Source: Beverwykella pulmonaria (taxonomy: Eukaryota > Ascomycota > Dothideomycetes > Pleosporales > Melanommataceae). From it: a stretch of DNA of 64,000 bases. The stretch spans positions 503,905 through 567,904 of the forward strand of contig BCHH01000004.1 in the NCBI GenBank assembly GCA_001599595.1, written 5' to 3'. Shown piece after piece: positions 33,959 to 46,187 of this stretch. Below the pieces are notes generated by a model. It was not told the DNA's origin, ran no database searches, and was given only the letters and a program-made list of their open reading frames with translations. Within the stretch, counting starts at the first letter, position 1, and every line of letters starts with the position of its first letter. The translations under genes were made by a program, and so were the position numbers.

Positions 33959-36580
33959 ATGTCACCAGGTACGGAGTATACTAATACTCTGCCTGATTTT
34001 GAGCACCATTCAACCGTTGATTTCCACGTTCCTCTGGCTGATTATGAGAAATTACTCATCGACAACTTTCTTGAGCAGACACGATGGACTTCGACGGAGG
34101 CGGCAGCGCGACTCGAGCCGAGCAAGAAGGCACATCGACTTTTGTATGCTTTCATTCACTGGCGGTGGACGAAACAATTCCGGGATGCCCTTACCTCTGT
34201 AGCAACCGATGCAGACTGGTTGAGCTATCACGAGGGCAACTGGGACAAAATATGGAAGTGCATTCAACGTGAGCTCCCGATGAACGCCTCGAGTCTAGCC
34301 AGCTTCCGGTTTGTAGATCTCAAAAATGCTAACAGTCATCTCAACACACGTTCATTCAACAAGGATTCATACCTCACCACGCGGCCAGAGCCGGATGACG
34401 CAAAATACTGGTCCACTATCTCGGAGCTAGTGGATTTCTACAGAAAATCTGAACCAGCCATGGAAGACTTCGAGATTACAGCCACAGAGCAGGCTTCATG
34501 TTATGCATCTGCAGGTTCAAGCCAGACTTTAATTTTCCTTCATCCTGAATTGAAGCCCTGGAGTTCCGCCGAAGATGTTGGCAAAGGGAAAGGAGCGACT
34601 GATTTCATTGAGGCCGACAAACTACGGGAGTTCTGGGAAAGCAATTGGACCTTCGATATCTGGAGTCTTGTTCGAGCATGTGCTGGGATTCTTAGAAGAA
34701 GATCAGAATCCATTGACAAGGTGAAAGAAGTAATACAGTTGACCCGATTCTTCGACTTGCATGACGAAGTGCCTAATGGATATGTGAGAAATTCTCAGGA
34801 GCGGGATCCAGAAGCTGAGCTCGGATACGGATTCATGTTATCACCCAAAGGCCGACGCATTTATACCTTCGGCGACCACCCAGCCAAATACGTCGAATAC
34901 ATTCCTTGGGAGGATCTGAAAGAATATACGCCAGATGAGCCCCTCGAGGAAGCCACGGGTCACAGACTGATGTTGTGGCTATCCCAGCAAACGATCGGAT
35001 GGGAACACCATCTATATACCGAGGACGACCTGCTTCGTGCCTGCGTGCTGAACAATTTTCAATTCCCGAATGAGCAGGTGGGAGATAAGGTGTTATTTTG
35101 TCTCTCCCCCATCCACGACTTCAAATTTGAGACCACTGCACGAGGAGGCTTCTGGGGCTACTGGGTAAGTCATGAAGCGTCCAAAAGCATGAAGAAGTGA
35201 AGCAGCTTTATTGACGCCGTCGCAAAGAACGAATGTGCTGTCACCCAGGATCCTGGAAGTGGAAATTTTCTTCTTGTTGAGACAGTGCCTGGATTGATCT
35301 TTCGACGATTATACGAGAGCATTCAGAAGACAGTAGCCGTCCTATACTTCAGATCGTTGATTGAACAGAGAGTTCAGGGTCGCACTCAGCAACTTCGAGA
35401 TGCTCTCGGGACACATTTCCAGCCGAAGTACCAGAATCTTCTCACATTGATACCTTGCTCGCAGATATCTCAAATATGCGAAACCCCCATTGGAAAGGGC
35501 CAACGAGGTGTGGTGTACAGAGGCGTCTGGTCTCGGCCTGCTGGGATCGGCGTCGGAGGACCAGAGGACGTTCCAGTTGCCTTGAAGTCGATCAAAGTTC
35601 AGGATGCAACCAATTTGCATATGTTTCTTACCGAGGTGAGCAGTCCTTTATCTTCAAATAGTGGTAATGAACATTAACGCGCTAAGCTTGATCGTACATT
35701 CTCTGCAGTGCTTGGACTAAGATCTCACCTGCTTAAGCTCTACGGTCTACTGAAGACTTCTAATTCTGCTAATAGTAATATCTCAGGGATCTGCTCCGTG
35801 CTTAATCCCAACACTTTCTTTATGGTGCTTGAGTATGCTGGGTTAGGACAACTCAATGAACATCTTCGAAAAACCCTGAAAGGCGATACATCTGATTGGG
35901 CGACCCTCATCGACTTCATGTCCGGCATCGCCGAAGGGCTGAGTGAAATCCATGCGCGAGGGGTTATCCACCGGTAAAAAGCTTTATGAGCGGTATCAAC
36001 AGATCAACAGAAACTAACAATTCTAAGTGATATACACTGGGGCAATGTGCTTGTCAAAACGACAACCAACAGAACGGATCGCGGATCTGTCAACCGCGGA
36101 AACGAAGTTCTCATTTCAGACCTAGGAGAAGCGCAAGTCACCGATTCTCCGTTCCATGGCCGCAACTACTACGGAAATCCTGCATTCTGGGCACCGGAAG
36201 TTTGTAGAAGTCATGTCTATAGCCCGGCTTCAGATGTTTACGCAATTGGCCGTCTATTCTGGGAAATGATTCTGATGTGCCTGGAAGCAGCTGCTGCACA
36301 CTCTCTCGACTCGCCCATACAGATTTCGCATAAGATCTTGGCGATTAGTATGGCATGCTGTGAGGTTGATCCCAAGGATCGACCAACTTCTGAGGACGCT
36401 TCTGAGCTTCTTTCAGGGTTACAATTTACCAAGAATACTGAACCAGAGAAAGTCTTCTTGAAGGAATTGGAGCTGGTTGATGTAGATGTAAAGGGCCTTC
36501 GTGAAAGGGTTGAAGAAGATCTCGAAAAAGGAAAGCGACCAAAAGCGGATTTCCAGGGGGAGTCGGACATAGTAAGTTAG
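33959..36580 (+). CDS. Protein kinase with large unrecognised N-terminal region
   Basis: Proposed exons 33959-35164, 35228-35635, 35687-35973 and 36028-36580 give about 817 aa. The C-terminal kinase (about 485-750) keeps its catalytic set: glycine loop IGKGQRGVVYRGV, VALKSIK lysine, HR-DIHWGNVLV catalytic loop (split by an intron), DLGEA in place of DFG, and a CRSHVYSPASDVYAIGRLFWEM APE-to-F-helix segment. It looks active and TKL/receptor-kinase-like. The first 400 residues (tryptophan-rich, with FWGYW at the end) match no family I know. An in-frame TGA at 35198-35200 interrupts the frame; a 63-nt intron (35165-35227, GTAAGT...CAAAG) removes it in frame, but a nonsense mutation is possible. 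Other introns are 51 and 54 nt. It is divergent from the pseudokinase. Confidence 0.78.
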
Positions 36581-38019
36581 AAAGATCACAGAGTTACTAT
36601 CGCGAAGACCCGCAGCTTCGATTGTCCCGCGCGTGGTTTAATTGATCTATGGTGGTTTTTAGGATGTACAGAGTTGAGAGACTTCGCCTGCCACTACTGT
36701 TGAGGGACAGCAGGCATAAGTCAGCCGTATCGACTGAGCTCAAGCTCCAAATCTATTCAGAACTCCTCACTCTCTCTGAGCCGATTGACTTCGAAGCAGA
36801 TTTCGGTCTCTTTATTGGGGTTCAGGACTTCGATCACTGCCATGCGCGTGCAACGAGCCTTCACCCCCCAACGTTGCCAATGTGCCAACCTCAAGTTGCC
36901 TTATTGCACGAGCACCCAGCGCCCCCAATTTTTTCCTAATACCCTCAATGTTTTCCTAATGCTCCCAACGTCCTCAACGTCTGCAACGCCTGCAACGCCT
37001 GCCATAGTACAGCGCAGGACATGAGCACGAGTTAGATGTAATAGTGGTGCACACTCAGCTCAAACACTATTACATTGGCGTGAAATGTATCAGTTGCACC
37101 ATATCCCGATCTTTGGACATGCTCTATCAGCTTGCGCCAGGCTATAGAGGAACTATCTTCACACCAGGTTTCAAGGTGCGTTTGCATCCACTACAGGCGT
37201 GATCTACTTCGTAAAATCGTCCCTATACTTTAATAATCCCGACGTCGTCACGATCGTCACCAAACCCCTCCAAACAACTCACCCTTACATCGCACCCTTT
37301 GCTCGTGCGACATCCGACGTCAGGCAGGAGAACAGCATGCGCTTTACCCCGGGAAACAAAACGTCATTCGGGCCAGGCCGGAAAAAAGTGGGCAACGCAC
37401 AACCAACAGAGGCTGCCGGCAGCATGCAGGGCTGAAGCCAAGATCGAATGGATCTGAAAACCGGCGCTCTCGTTGGCGGGCAGTCGGCTCTGCAGGGCGG
37501 CGCGGGATGGTGGCAAAACTCTGTCAGAACGGGCGGACAGCGAAAAAGTTGCTTTGTGAGAGGGCTGGGCCCGGCCGACCGATAAAAGAATTGCGCCATC
37601 CTAACCGTGCATCACAACCTTCTCACTATCTTTCACGATATTTATCTGCTCGCGTGCCGCCCGCCGGCATTGCTCACTATCGTTAAGACTTACATTGAAT
37701 GCGAGAGACACGTCACGGGGAATCACCGCCTTTCTCTTAACTCCGCTGATCCCCGTCACCGCTATCGCCCCTCGGGTACGCACATGGCCCTTGCGCTCCA
37801 TTGCCGAGACCTGGCCGAAGAACTCTTTTTTCTTTCCCTCTCCCTTTCTAATCCTACCCACCACCACCACCCGACACCCGCCATCGTCCATCGCACCTCA
37901 CCGCCAGCGCTCTGCAAGCTACACCACGCACAGCAAATCCCGCGCCCCGACAGCCGCCTGGCTCGCCGCCCCTAATCGCCGTCCGGCGCCCAAACCAACC
38001 ACACCGACTTTTATCCACC
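36581..38019. other. Intergenic, with a possible F-box-like relic
   Basis: A 25-residue stretch at about 36730-36810 (+), STELKLQIYSELLTLSEP, resembles the start of fungal F-box-like proteins but soon decays. C/A-rich short repeats (AATGTTTTCCTAATGCTCCC, CAACGCCTG) fill 36900-37010. The last 250 bp before 38020 are C/T-rich and likely the PRELI gene promoter. Confidence 0.3.
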
Positions 38020-38673
38020 ATGAGGATCTTCCAGCAGAGCTCCGTGTTCGACTACACATGGGAAGAGGTGTCGATTTCGAATTGGCAAAAGTACGGGCCC
38101 TGGAACGAGAAGACGCCGCATGTCGTCGCCGTTGACACTCTCTCGCGGACCGTGGACCCGGAGACCGGCATCGTGAGTGATTTCCCGCACAGCGTCTAAC
38201 GGCAGAGACACTGATAGAGAAATATCCAGCTACGCACAGAACGCCTCATCACCTGCAAGCAGTCGTGTCCGAAATGGGTCGCCCAGATTCTCGGCAGCCC
38301 AGACACAAACTTCGCGTACGAGACCTCCTACGTTGACCCGGCCGCGAAGCGCGTCACCATCTGCTCCACGAACATGACCATGGCGGATCTGCTCTCCGTG
38401 CGGGAGACCTGCGTGTACGAGCGCGCGTCCTCGGACCCCGACGCGAAGACGGCGTTCAGCCAGCGCGCCGAGATCACTGCGCTCTGCGGAGGGTGGCAGA
38501 AGATCAAGAATTCCATCGAGCAGTTCACTGTCGATCGCTTCCAGCAGAATGCTGCGAGGGGGAGGGAGGGGTTTGAGATGGTGCTCGAGATGAGCAGGAA
38601 GGTGTTTGCTGAGCAGAGGGAGTTGATTCGGATGCAGCAGGACTCCAAGATCTTGCAGGAGCTTAGGGGTTGA
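38020..38673 (+). CDS. PRELI/MSF1 domain protein (Ups/SLMO family)
   Basis: Exons 38020-38172 and 38230-38673 (57-nt phase-0 intron GTGAGT...TCCAG) encode 198 aa, the normal length. Such proteins pair with Mdm35/TRIAP1 in the mitochondrial intermembrane space and shuttle phosphatidic acid or phosphatidylserine (known). The start MRIFQQSSVFDYTWEEV and the LRTERLITCKQSCPKW strand after the splice are family hallmarks; the C-terminal helix runs REGFEMVLEMSRKVF. It resembles Ups2/SLMO more than Ups1, by eye. The gene stands alone between two gene-poor stretches. Confidence 0.92.
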
Positions 38674-41600
38674 ATGACGTAGCACAAAACGGATTCGACA
38701 CCCAACAGCCCAGCGGCATCCGCCGTGACTTTCACGGACGAGGGGAACAAACCGCCAAGTTCCATCTTGACTCAACCAGCGGAGCCGACGCGACTCCCCT
38801 CTCATCGCTTCGACCCACACCACTCCCTGCGATTAAACCCCGAAACTCTCGACTCGACACAACTTGTGCATATCCACACATCTCCCCCTGGTTCCCTTAG
38901 ATATCCGCTGCGTTTCCAGCGATCATCATCACATCCACGCCCGCAGTGGATGTCGGCGTACTCTGTTTGTTTCTTCGAAAGGTGGCAAAAGTTAACTTTG
39001 GGTACGGCGTTTTTATAAATACGGAACTGGCACGGTCAATACCCTCGCTTCGGTGCGAGGAAGGAATGCTCGTGAACCTTAGATAACCTGGCTGGTAATG
39101 CTGTTAATGTGGCATTGATTAGACGATAAACATAGACTTTTTTGAGTTATTGTAATTCATGGATTATGGGTCATACGCATACATTTGTTCATTCTTGCAG
39201 TCTCCAAGGTTGATTCATATCTAGTGTTATTGTGATGAGAATTTCCACCCGTAATGCATCATCACAATCATGTTCGATTCGCTTCGTAGGCCGGATCTAT
39301 CTGATCTCCTTGCCCACATGCTGAAAATGAGTAACGATAACCCCTTTCCTACATCTACATAGACTATTCCACTTGGGCCCACTTCCTCAAATACACAGCT
39401 CTGGAATTGCTAACCAGGCACTAAAATGTACTTGACGTGGTAACATGTCAGAAGTCTCGCGCGCACCTTTTTCAACCAAACCACGACTCCTCCAGTGGAG
39501 GAAGACCTAGGGCAGATTCGTGCAATGTACTAGAGACATGGAAATATGTAACGGAGGTGATGGTTAGCATGTCCATACCGCATCGCCAAAAGACCTCTCT
39601 ACTAACCAAAGTTTTAGATGTTCTTCCTGTCCCCTAGACCTGGGCTCGGGTCACGAGAGCTTCCCCTTCCGAGCGCTATATAAATCTCCCTACTCCCTGC
39701 TTTCATTAACTCCACAACTCTGTAAATGTCCGAGGCACTAAAAATGTGGAAAGAAAGCTGTAAGCCCAGGCCCCATACCAGTACGTGGATATACCACTGG
39801 CTAATCACATCCATTGCCATACATCATACACACAATACACATATTTATACCCCCCTGCTTACAAAAATTTCATGGTCACGTCTTGTGGGCAGTCTAACAG
39901 TTAGGCTTGAAATGATTATGTGGGTGGGAATCTGGACTGGATGCGGGAGGTAGTTATAGAGGTGGAGAGAGTAATGGAGTGATGGTGAGCATCTTCAATT
40001 TCCGTTTGTAGATCTAGATTTGAGGGTGAGAATAGTTCGCTTCTTACTCGCATGGATGGTTGTTGATGAGACGGCTCGAACGTGCGAGCATATAAAACCC
40101 TTCCACTTCAAAATCTTTTTTTTTCCCACACAATTGTCCTAGACGTGTGGACTCTATAAAACCCAATTTATAACAATGAAATTCTGGTTGCACGACTCAC
40201 CGATATCACTACCTGAGTTGCTAGATCTCTCTTCCTCCTATCGCTGGGTATATAAATGCCCATCTCTACTTCAACTTCAACTATCTGCACAGGTCTAAAT
40301 TTCCCAGTCTACTGCCAAAACTCAAAGCTGGCTTGTACATGTCTGAGACATGTGGCAGGTCACTAAAAAAGAACAATAAGAATGATCCATCATCTCTACG
40401 CTGCATGGGTGGGATTCCAAAAAAACTCCAGATCATGGCATATAATGTCAAGCTTATCATTTCAGGGAGAGAGATTTACATTATTACCTGCTCATATATT
40501 GACGTAGCGACTTTGTCCTAATGACCCTCTCTATTCTCAATCAACATTCGAGTCACTTGTCCCAGTTTCTTTCATGCTTTGTCCTTTCTTCTATTAAAGG
40601 GTATTTAAAGCCCCCCACTCAATATCTGTCTTCTACCTACAAGCTCTAACTGCCCTGTATTGCACTAAATTATATGGACTGCAGTTGCATATTGGAGGCG
40701 TGGAGTAAATTTTGGGGTATAACTACAGATTCTTCGTGTCAGTGACGGTTGGGTGGTTTTCAAAACCAAATGCGGAGGCTCTGGTGACACTCGGAACGTG
40801 GTTGACGAGAGATAACAGGGAAAGAGAGAAATAATTGGAGGTGACAGAAATGGTAAACACCTGGACTCGACACTTATTACACAACACTCTTACGCTTCTC
40901 TCATTCCCCTGGGTCGAGTCGTAACCTGCCATGTCCCATCTCGTCGATGCGAAGGCTCTATCGCAATGTTTGTTGTGTTTATAAGTATTACAACCGCTCC
41001 TTGTTCTTTCCACTAACGTTCTTCATTGTGTGGCGAAAACTTTCTATTACTTTCCAACACAACAAACTTAACAACGAGCTGGACCAATACATATTCTCGG
41101 GATAGCAGCTTTAAAAATGAATTATTTATTATTTTTATCTTATTCTGGCAGCGGTCTCTCCTTACCGTGCAATACCACCATCTACCTTGAGCGTAGTGCG
41201 ATGGCTTCGCTTCCGCCAGGCCCATAAAAGCGATTCACTTGCTGTGCTCCGAGCCACATCCGGCTTCACGTTAGTTTCATGCACTGTTGTCAATCTTAGT
41301 ACCATGGCTGACCATACAGCTGATCATACAGTATAAGTGAAATAATCTATTCCGTGCCGCTCTAGCTTGGCAGAATCTCACTAGAGACTCCAAGTGAAAT
41401 AATTCTAGTCACTGCCATCACTGGCACCGTCTGGGACGCCATCCACTTTTCTCGGATTCGTCTATCAGTCGGCCATTTCTTCTTCACTCTATAGACCCTG
41501 GTTCTCCTTGCCACCCTCCTGTCCCTCAAATCTGCTGATCGATGTTGACTCCGTATTGATGACTCCAAGCAATCCTGCCTCCTATAAGTCTGCAAGCTTT

Positions 41601-42350
41601 CAAGTTTTTTACGCAGGGAGCACAGGTTTCTAACCACCTCTCTTCTACGCCCACGAGTTACTTGTACTACTAGGACAGACGGGTTGAATCTTTCACACCC
41701 CTGAGGCAAGTGCTTGAGCGGTAGTTCGCCATTTCCGGACTAGCGCGACGTAGCATTCACCTTGCGCTTAGCTGCGTGCCTTCTCTGCAACCCGTTCACA
41801 TACCCCTGTCAACACATATATATTTGCCCGATTTAAGCACTGTATCCTATAGCAATTGTATTTTCCTTAGTCCTTCCCTGTCATAAGTAGCAGCCACAGG
41901 CATCGCAGAACACCTGGGCTGTGGAAACTGAGGGACAGCAGAGCATTAAGCATGATGATTGGCTAACCAAGCCACTTTTAGCATTTTGCTGTCAAATTTC
42001 TCTAGGCCTTTGCGATTTTTTGGACGGATGTTATAGAAATATGATGCCCCATCGACCAACCAATGTTCCTAGCGCCTTGGCCAGATGAATTCTCACCACA
42101 AATGCTTTGACCCTGGAGTCGAGTCTCGCGACCTCTTATAGTCGTTATACCATTCGCCATTAGGTGTCTGGAGCGTGATCGCCAGCTATAGTGACTAGCT
42201 TCTCAAGTTAACTCTGGTGTATACGCGTAATCCACCCTTAAACGGACTTTTCACATATCTTCTGTTCCTTATCAAAGTATTTATCGCCTTCTTCCCCATC
42301 AACCGATTCATCTGCATCCTCTTCGCCTAGCCCTTCCTCTAGACGTTTCC
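38674..42350. other. Long gene-poor stretch with repeated TATA-like motifs
   Basis: No gene is supported in 3.7 kb. TATA-like motifs recur at 39677, 40091, 40155, 40249 and 40602, two of them as TATAAAACCC. A perfect 6-bp hairpin (CCTCGC, loop TTCGGT, GCGAGG) lies at 39043-39060. An open frame on the minus strand at 41362-41709 is Arg-rich and unrecognised. The stretch may be decayed repeat DNA. Confidence 0.35.
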
Positions 42351-44020
42351 TTACGTTCCTTGATGCCCATCACCCTCTTTACCTTCGTTCTCCATCTCAC
42401 TATCCTTTCTACAGTCCACAGCGTACCTGACTGCCTCTTCCAGATATCCTCGGAATTCCCTACAATGGTTTGTAAGCTATGCTAAGGAGTCAAGCAGGGA
42501 GTGAAGTTCTTATACCTGTGATACACTGGCACCGGATACCAGTGATAAATTTCGACGACCAGCCAGGTCATGGTCCTCATTTCCTCCAGGCCACCATACA
42601 GATCTTGAGCGGCTCGCTCGTATAGTCTCCTATATGTCTCTGGTGCTGCTTCGTAAACCTCTTCGAAGCGTTCAATCGCGTCTTTCAAGTCTTTCGGATC
42701 GACTAGCCAGACGTGTCCTTCGTCACCGCCTGCCCCTATATTGATAGCACGCGGGTTGGGTATCGTTATGCAGTCAATATCTCTAATGTATTTGGTGTAG
42801 TCGACGGGGAAAAGATCTAGATTAAGTTCGGCAAGGAAGCCATCGTCCCAATTCACTGCCGAACTTCCGTAAAATATCCCCGTTGAATCGTCTGGATCGT
42901 CAACGTAGAAGCCATTGGTGATGCGTAGGAAGCTTTTATAATCCTCGGGGAGTTTGAGGCCTTCGTTCTCGTTTTCATCGTTCTCCCGAAGCTTCCTTTC
43001 AAGCGCATTGATTTCCGTCCTAGTCGCCGGCCTCTTCAAGAAAGTAGCTGGCAAAGATTGATCGATGATGCTCATATGCCTGCCTGCTTTGGGGTTTGCT
43101 TTTCGTGCTGCGATGTAGCTTTCGTCCAAGAGCTTCACTAGTTCCGGTACTGTCAAGTGAGCGTATGGACGAGGCGGACCTTCGACTAAACGGGCATTGA
43201 TCATCTCTACTCCCTGCTTGACGTACTCTGCGATTTCATGTTCATCGACACCAAGCTCTTTACCCACGATATTGTCTTTAAGTAATTCCCAAGCCTTCCT
43301 GCTCTCCAGAATTTGATGTCTGCTGGTTGTCAAATCTTCCATTTCTGACTTGTTCTCGCTCTCTTTCCTTTCGTCCAACAACCGAAACTTCTTCGCGACT
43401 TGCTCCTTGATGATGGTCTCAGCGATCTTCCTCTTTTTAAGCAATAGCGCTATCTCTACGGCAGCTCTATCATGCCGCAGCATTCCATCTTCCACTTTTT
43501 CAATCGCAAAGTTGAGATCTACATTCCTGGCCTTGACTTTCTGCAACCTATCCGGCCATCCTTCGTGGTTTTCAAAGCTCTTTAGCCGTCCGTTGAGCAC
43601 ATCTTCGTCGTGAAACCAGGGAGTCGATTGCCCCGGAATGCTCTTTCGCGAAGCGGCAAAGCACTTCGAAATAATCCACGCAAAATAGAGCCACTCTGGA
43701 ACCTCAATGTACAAGTCGTTCTCATAGATACATGATACCAACTGATTTGCTTCTTTCATGTAGCCTAAAATTGCTAGATCCGCTATTGTCGGGAGCACGA
43801 GGGCGGCAATCTCGGCCGAATTTCGTTCGGAGAGTATCGGTGTATGCGACCATGGTATCAGCGGCACTGACGGCGGATTTTTCATTTTAAAGGCAACTCT
43901 GGCACGTGAAATTCGGAAGAAGATGTTGAAAGTCATGAGAATTGGCAAAATATGTGGAATATGCTCGTTGTTATGTGGAGTTTCGGCCCCCATTGATCCC
44001 TGAAGATTTGAATCAGGCAC
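42351..44020 (-). CDS. SMI1/KNR4 (SUKH) domain protein
   Basis: Exons 42516-44020 and 42351-42459 (56-nt intron GTATAA...TTGTAG) encode about 537 aa. A SMI1/KNR4 domain lies near residues 325-460: RTEINALERKL, LKLPEDYKSFLRITNGF, TIPNPRAINIGAGGDEGHVWLVD. The N-terminal 300 residues are helical and Lys/Glu-rich (MKEANQLVSCIYEND, then ERKESENKSEMEDL). Yeast Knr4 is a hub linking cell-wall integrity to calcineurin; whether this protein acts likewise is unknown. The second exon restores the family ending EFRGYLEEAVRYAV. Beyond its stop a different frame codes a further acidic run (LEEGLGEEDADESVDGEEG), so the tail may have been cut by a small indel. The start could instead be the methionine at MKNPPSVPL. 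Confidence 0.82.
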
Positions 44021-44419
44021 CTGCGAGCATTAACTCTATAGGTACAATGCAACTCATTTACGCGTATCTCTGAAAGAATTGCAGGGGTCTAGGATAACAT
44101 CTAACGAATTGGCATATGGGACGGTGCAATTGTAGAAACTATAACGTAGCCTCCGGGTTTCACTCTATTGGGTAATTTCGGCCCCCTAAAACATTCGGGC
44201 CTCTTAAGGTCTACCAGCCCCACTTTATCTACGATGGCATGCCTAGTGCTTTTGTGATTGAACTGATATTAGGTTTGACGTCAAGAGCTTGAGGAGTTCA
44301 AAGATTTCCGTCACAAACACTTCAAGTACTTTGCTTGAATCATATCTAAACGCCGAGATGGAGATTGCTAAATTCACGACGGGAACCGCATGCAAAGCAA
44401 AATTGAATAGTCGGGCGCA
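44021..44419. other. Upstream region of SMI1 gene
   Basis: Promoter side of the minus-strand SMI1/KNR4 gene. No feature stands out. Confidence 0.3.
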
Positions 44420-44610
44420 TTGGCTATCCTTGGCGACATCAATGACCACACAGCAAAGAGCGACATTACATTCCATACCGCGACGGCGGATCATGTACCT
44501 TTGGTGGAAGCCGTCCTCGATGGTTTGAAGCAGCGGACGCGAGAAGGCAAGAAGTCGATATTCATTCATACAAGTGGCACCGGTGTGCTTAACGATGGCT
44601 TCTATGGAGG
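44420..44610 (+). pseudogene. Relic of an NAD(P)-binding (NmrA/SDR-extended) gene
   Basis: About 60 in-frame residues (GDINDHTAKSDITFHTATAD, then VEAVLDGLKQRTREGKKSIF and IHTSGTGVL) match the middle of fungal NAD-dependent epimerase/dehydratase-like proteins. The Rossmann N-terminus and the rest of the gene are missing. It looks like a fragment left after rearrangement. Confidence 0.5.
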
Positions 44611-46187
44611 GCCCGACCTGGCCTTCTTCTATTTTCGCATATTAGCATACTTAAAGACCCTTTGCGCGTCCCCCAAAAACCCACAGACAGCGACTGCCTT
44701 CTCTTCTCTCTCCTTCCCTTGAGCAGCCGCGTTCCTCCCTATACCTTCCTACCGCCCTCGACCTTCGTACCAACCCCTCCGTTCCTGCTATCATCAGCAG
44801 ACTCCTGCAACAGCCCTTCATTTCGCTGGCACCAACGCGACATGCGACGACGCCTATCGGTTGATATCTCTGAAGATAGCGAGTATGCGGAGTCCGAGGT
44901 AGACTGCGGTGTTGGGTCAGGTATAGACCTAACAGACATAGAGAGCTGAGTGACAAGGATATCAAGCAAGGCAAAGGCGTAGATGATTAAGTGTGGCCCT
45001 TCACTAACAAAAACCGTCCACCTGAGCACTACCACCAACAGCTAGAGGCGTTTGAGGAAGAGGATTACACTAAACAGGACTATAGAGATGGTACTGCTCT
45101 TTAGATAGATTGCATTGAAAAATTGTAGTATTAGTAGGTCACTAGTTCTGATACTTCCTTGTATGCCCCGCTAGACTCAACGCGACACTAACACAGCACA
45201 GATGCTGTACATACCTTGAAAGAGACAGTCTTAGTTGCTGTAATACTGTATCCACCCACACTCTGTACACCTTCTTTGGCTGGCTACTCAGTTAGCGCTG
45301 AGGAGAGGGAGGAAGAAGGCGCTGAAGGACTAAGTTTGCAAGCTCCCTTGAGACGTACTGGAAAGTATACTGTCTAGTATATGAGAGGGCAACACATTGT
45401 AAGCTGGATGAGAAATTGAACCAGCAAATGCGCAAGGTGCTTCTGTCCGCCTCCTGACCAAGGCTTCATCTAACATAAACCGTAGGTACTGAGTAAGCTG
45501 GCGACAGAGCACAACTTGAAGAAATTAGTTGCAATAAGGCTTGCATGTATGTAGAGGATTAGATCCTAGTGCTATAAACAAACCTTAAAACCACCCAAAA
45601 GAGATATCTCCACAGTTGCTATAGGATACAAGCCCAGCTCTATCTAATTACGATCTGGAATTGTTCTTCTGGGTGCTAATCTGGATATGCATTCACTATG
45701 ATGGGCCAGGCAAAGATATCGGGGCAGCTGAATTTGAGAGCTGGAGTTACGAGAGTGACCAGAAGCTGGCTGAGTTAAAGTCAGGCTTGGTTGGTAGAGA
45801 AAGGCATTTCCTTAACCAACGCCTTCACGCCTTACTACGAGCCCTTGATTCTGTGTGTCAATAGATTGCGAAAGGTTGTCTTCGGGAGAAAGAAGACAAA
45901 ACACTCTATTTTCAGATGAAGGAGATACTTCAGGGCTTGCGGAAGGATCTAGATACATCAGGGGAATCGCCGCAGTGGAATAGAAACTTTAGCATCAAGG
46001 TTTCCGTTCATAATTGGAGTGTGCCTCATTTCTAAGCCTAAAAGGGCACTAGTACGTTAAAATATCACCCTCTGCCGATTTTGGGTGCGGCGGATGGCTC
46101 GAGTGCACATGCTCTTCAGGGTCACCGTCATCCGCACCACTTCCAACATTTCCTTCTGAAACTCCTTTTGGTGCATCCTACTCCGCC
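44611..46187. other. Degenerate DNA, probably a decayed gene or transposon
   Basis: Short open pieces on the + strand with coding-like composition (RRLSVDISEDSEYAESEVD near 44845; SWSYESDQKLAELKSGL near 45740) are separated by many stops. I cannot name the source. Helical, charged content would fit a transposon-encoded DNA-binding protein, but that is a guess. Confidence 0.3.

Noticed and set aside
35165..35205. 41-nt intron (GTAAGT...GCAG) to remove the kinase TGA
   Set aside because: It shifts the frame into TGA; the 63-nt alternative ending at 35227 keeps the frame.
37607..38135. Overlapping Pro/His-rich frames upstream of the PRELI gene
   Set aside because: They lie in the C/T-rich promoter and run into the PRELI exon in other frames.
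39043..39060. Hairpin with TTCGGT loop as a terminator or small RNA
   Set aside because: A single 6-bp stem is too weak a basis; fungal terminators are not of this type.
41362..41709. 115-codon Arg-rich frame (-)
   Set aside because: No domain and no neighbours or signals to support it.
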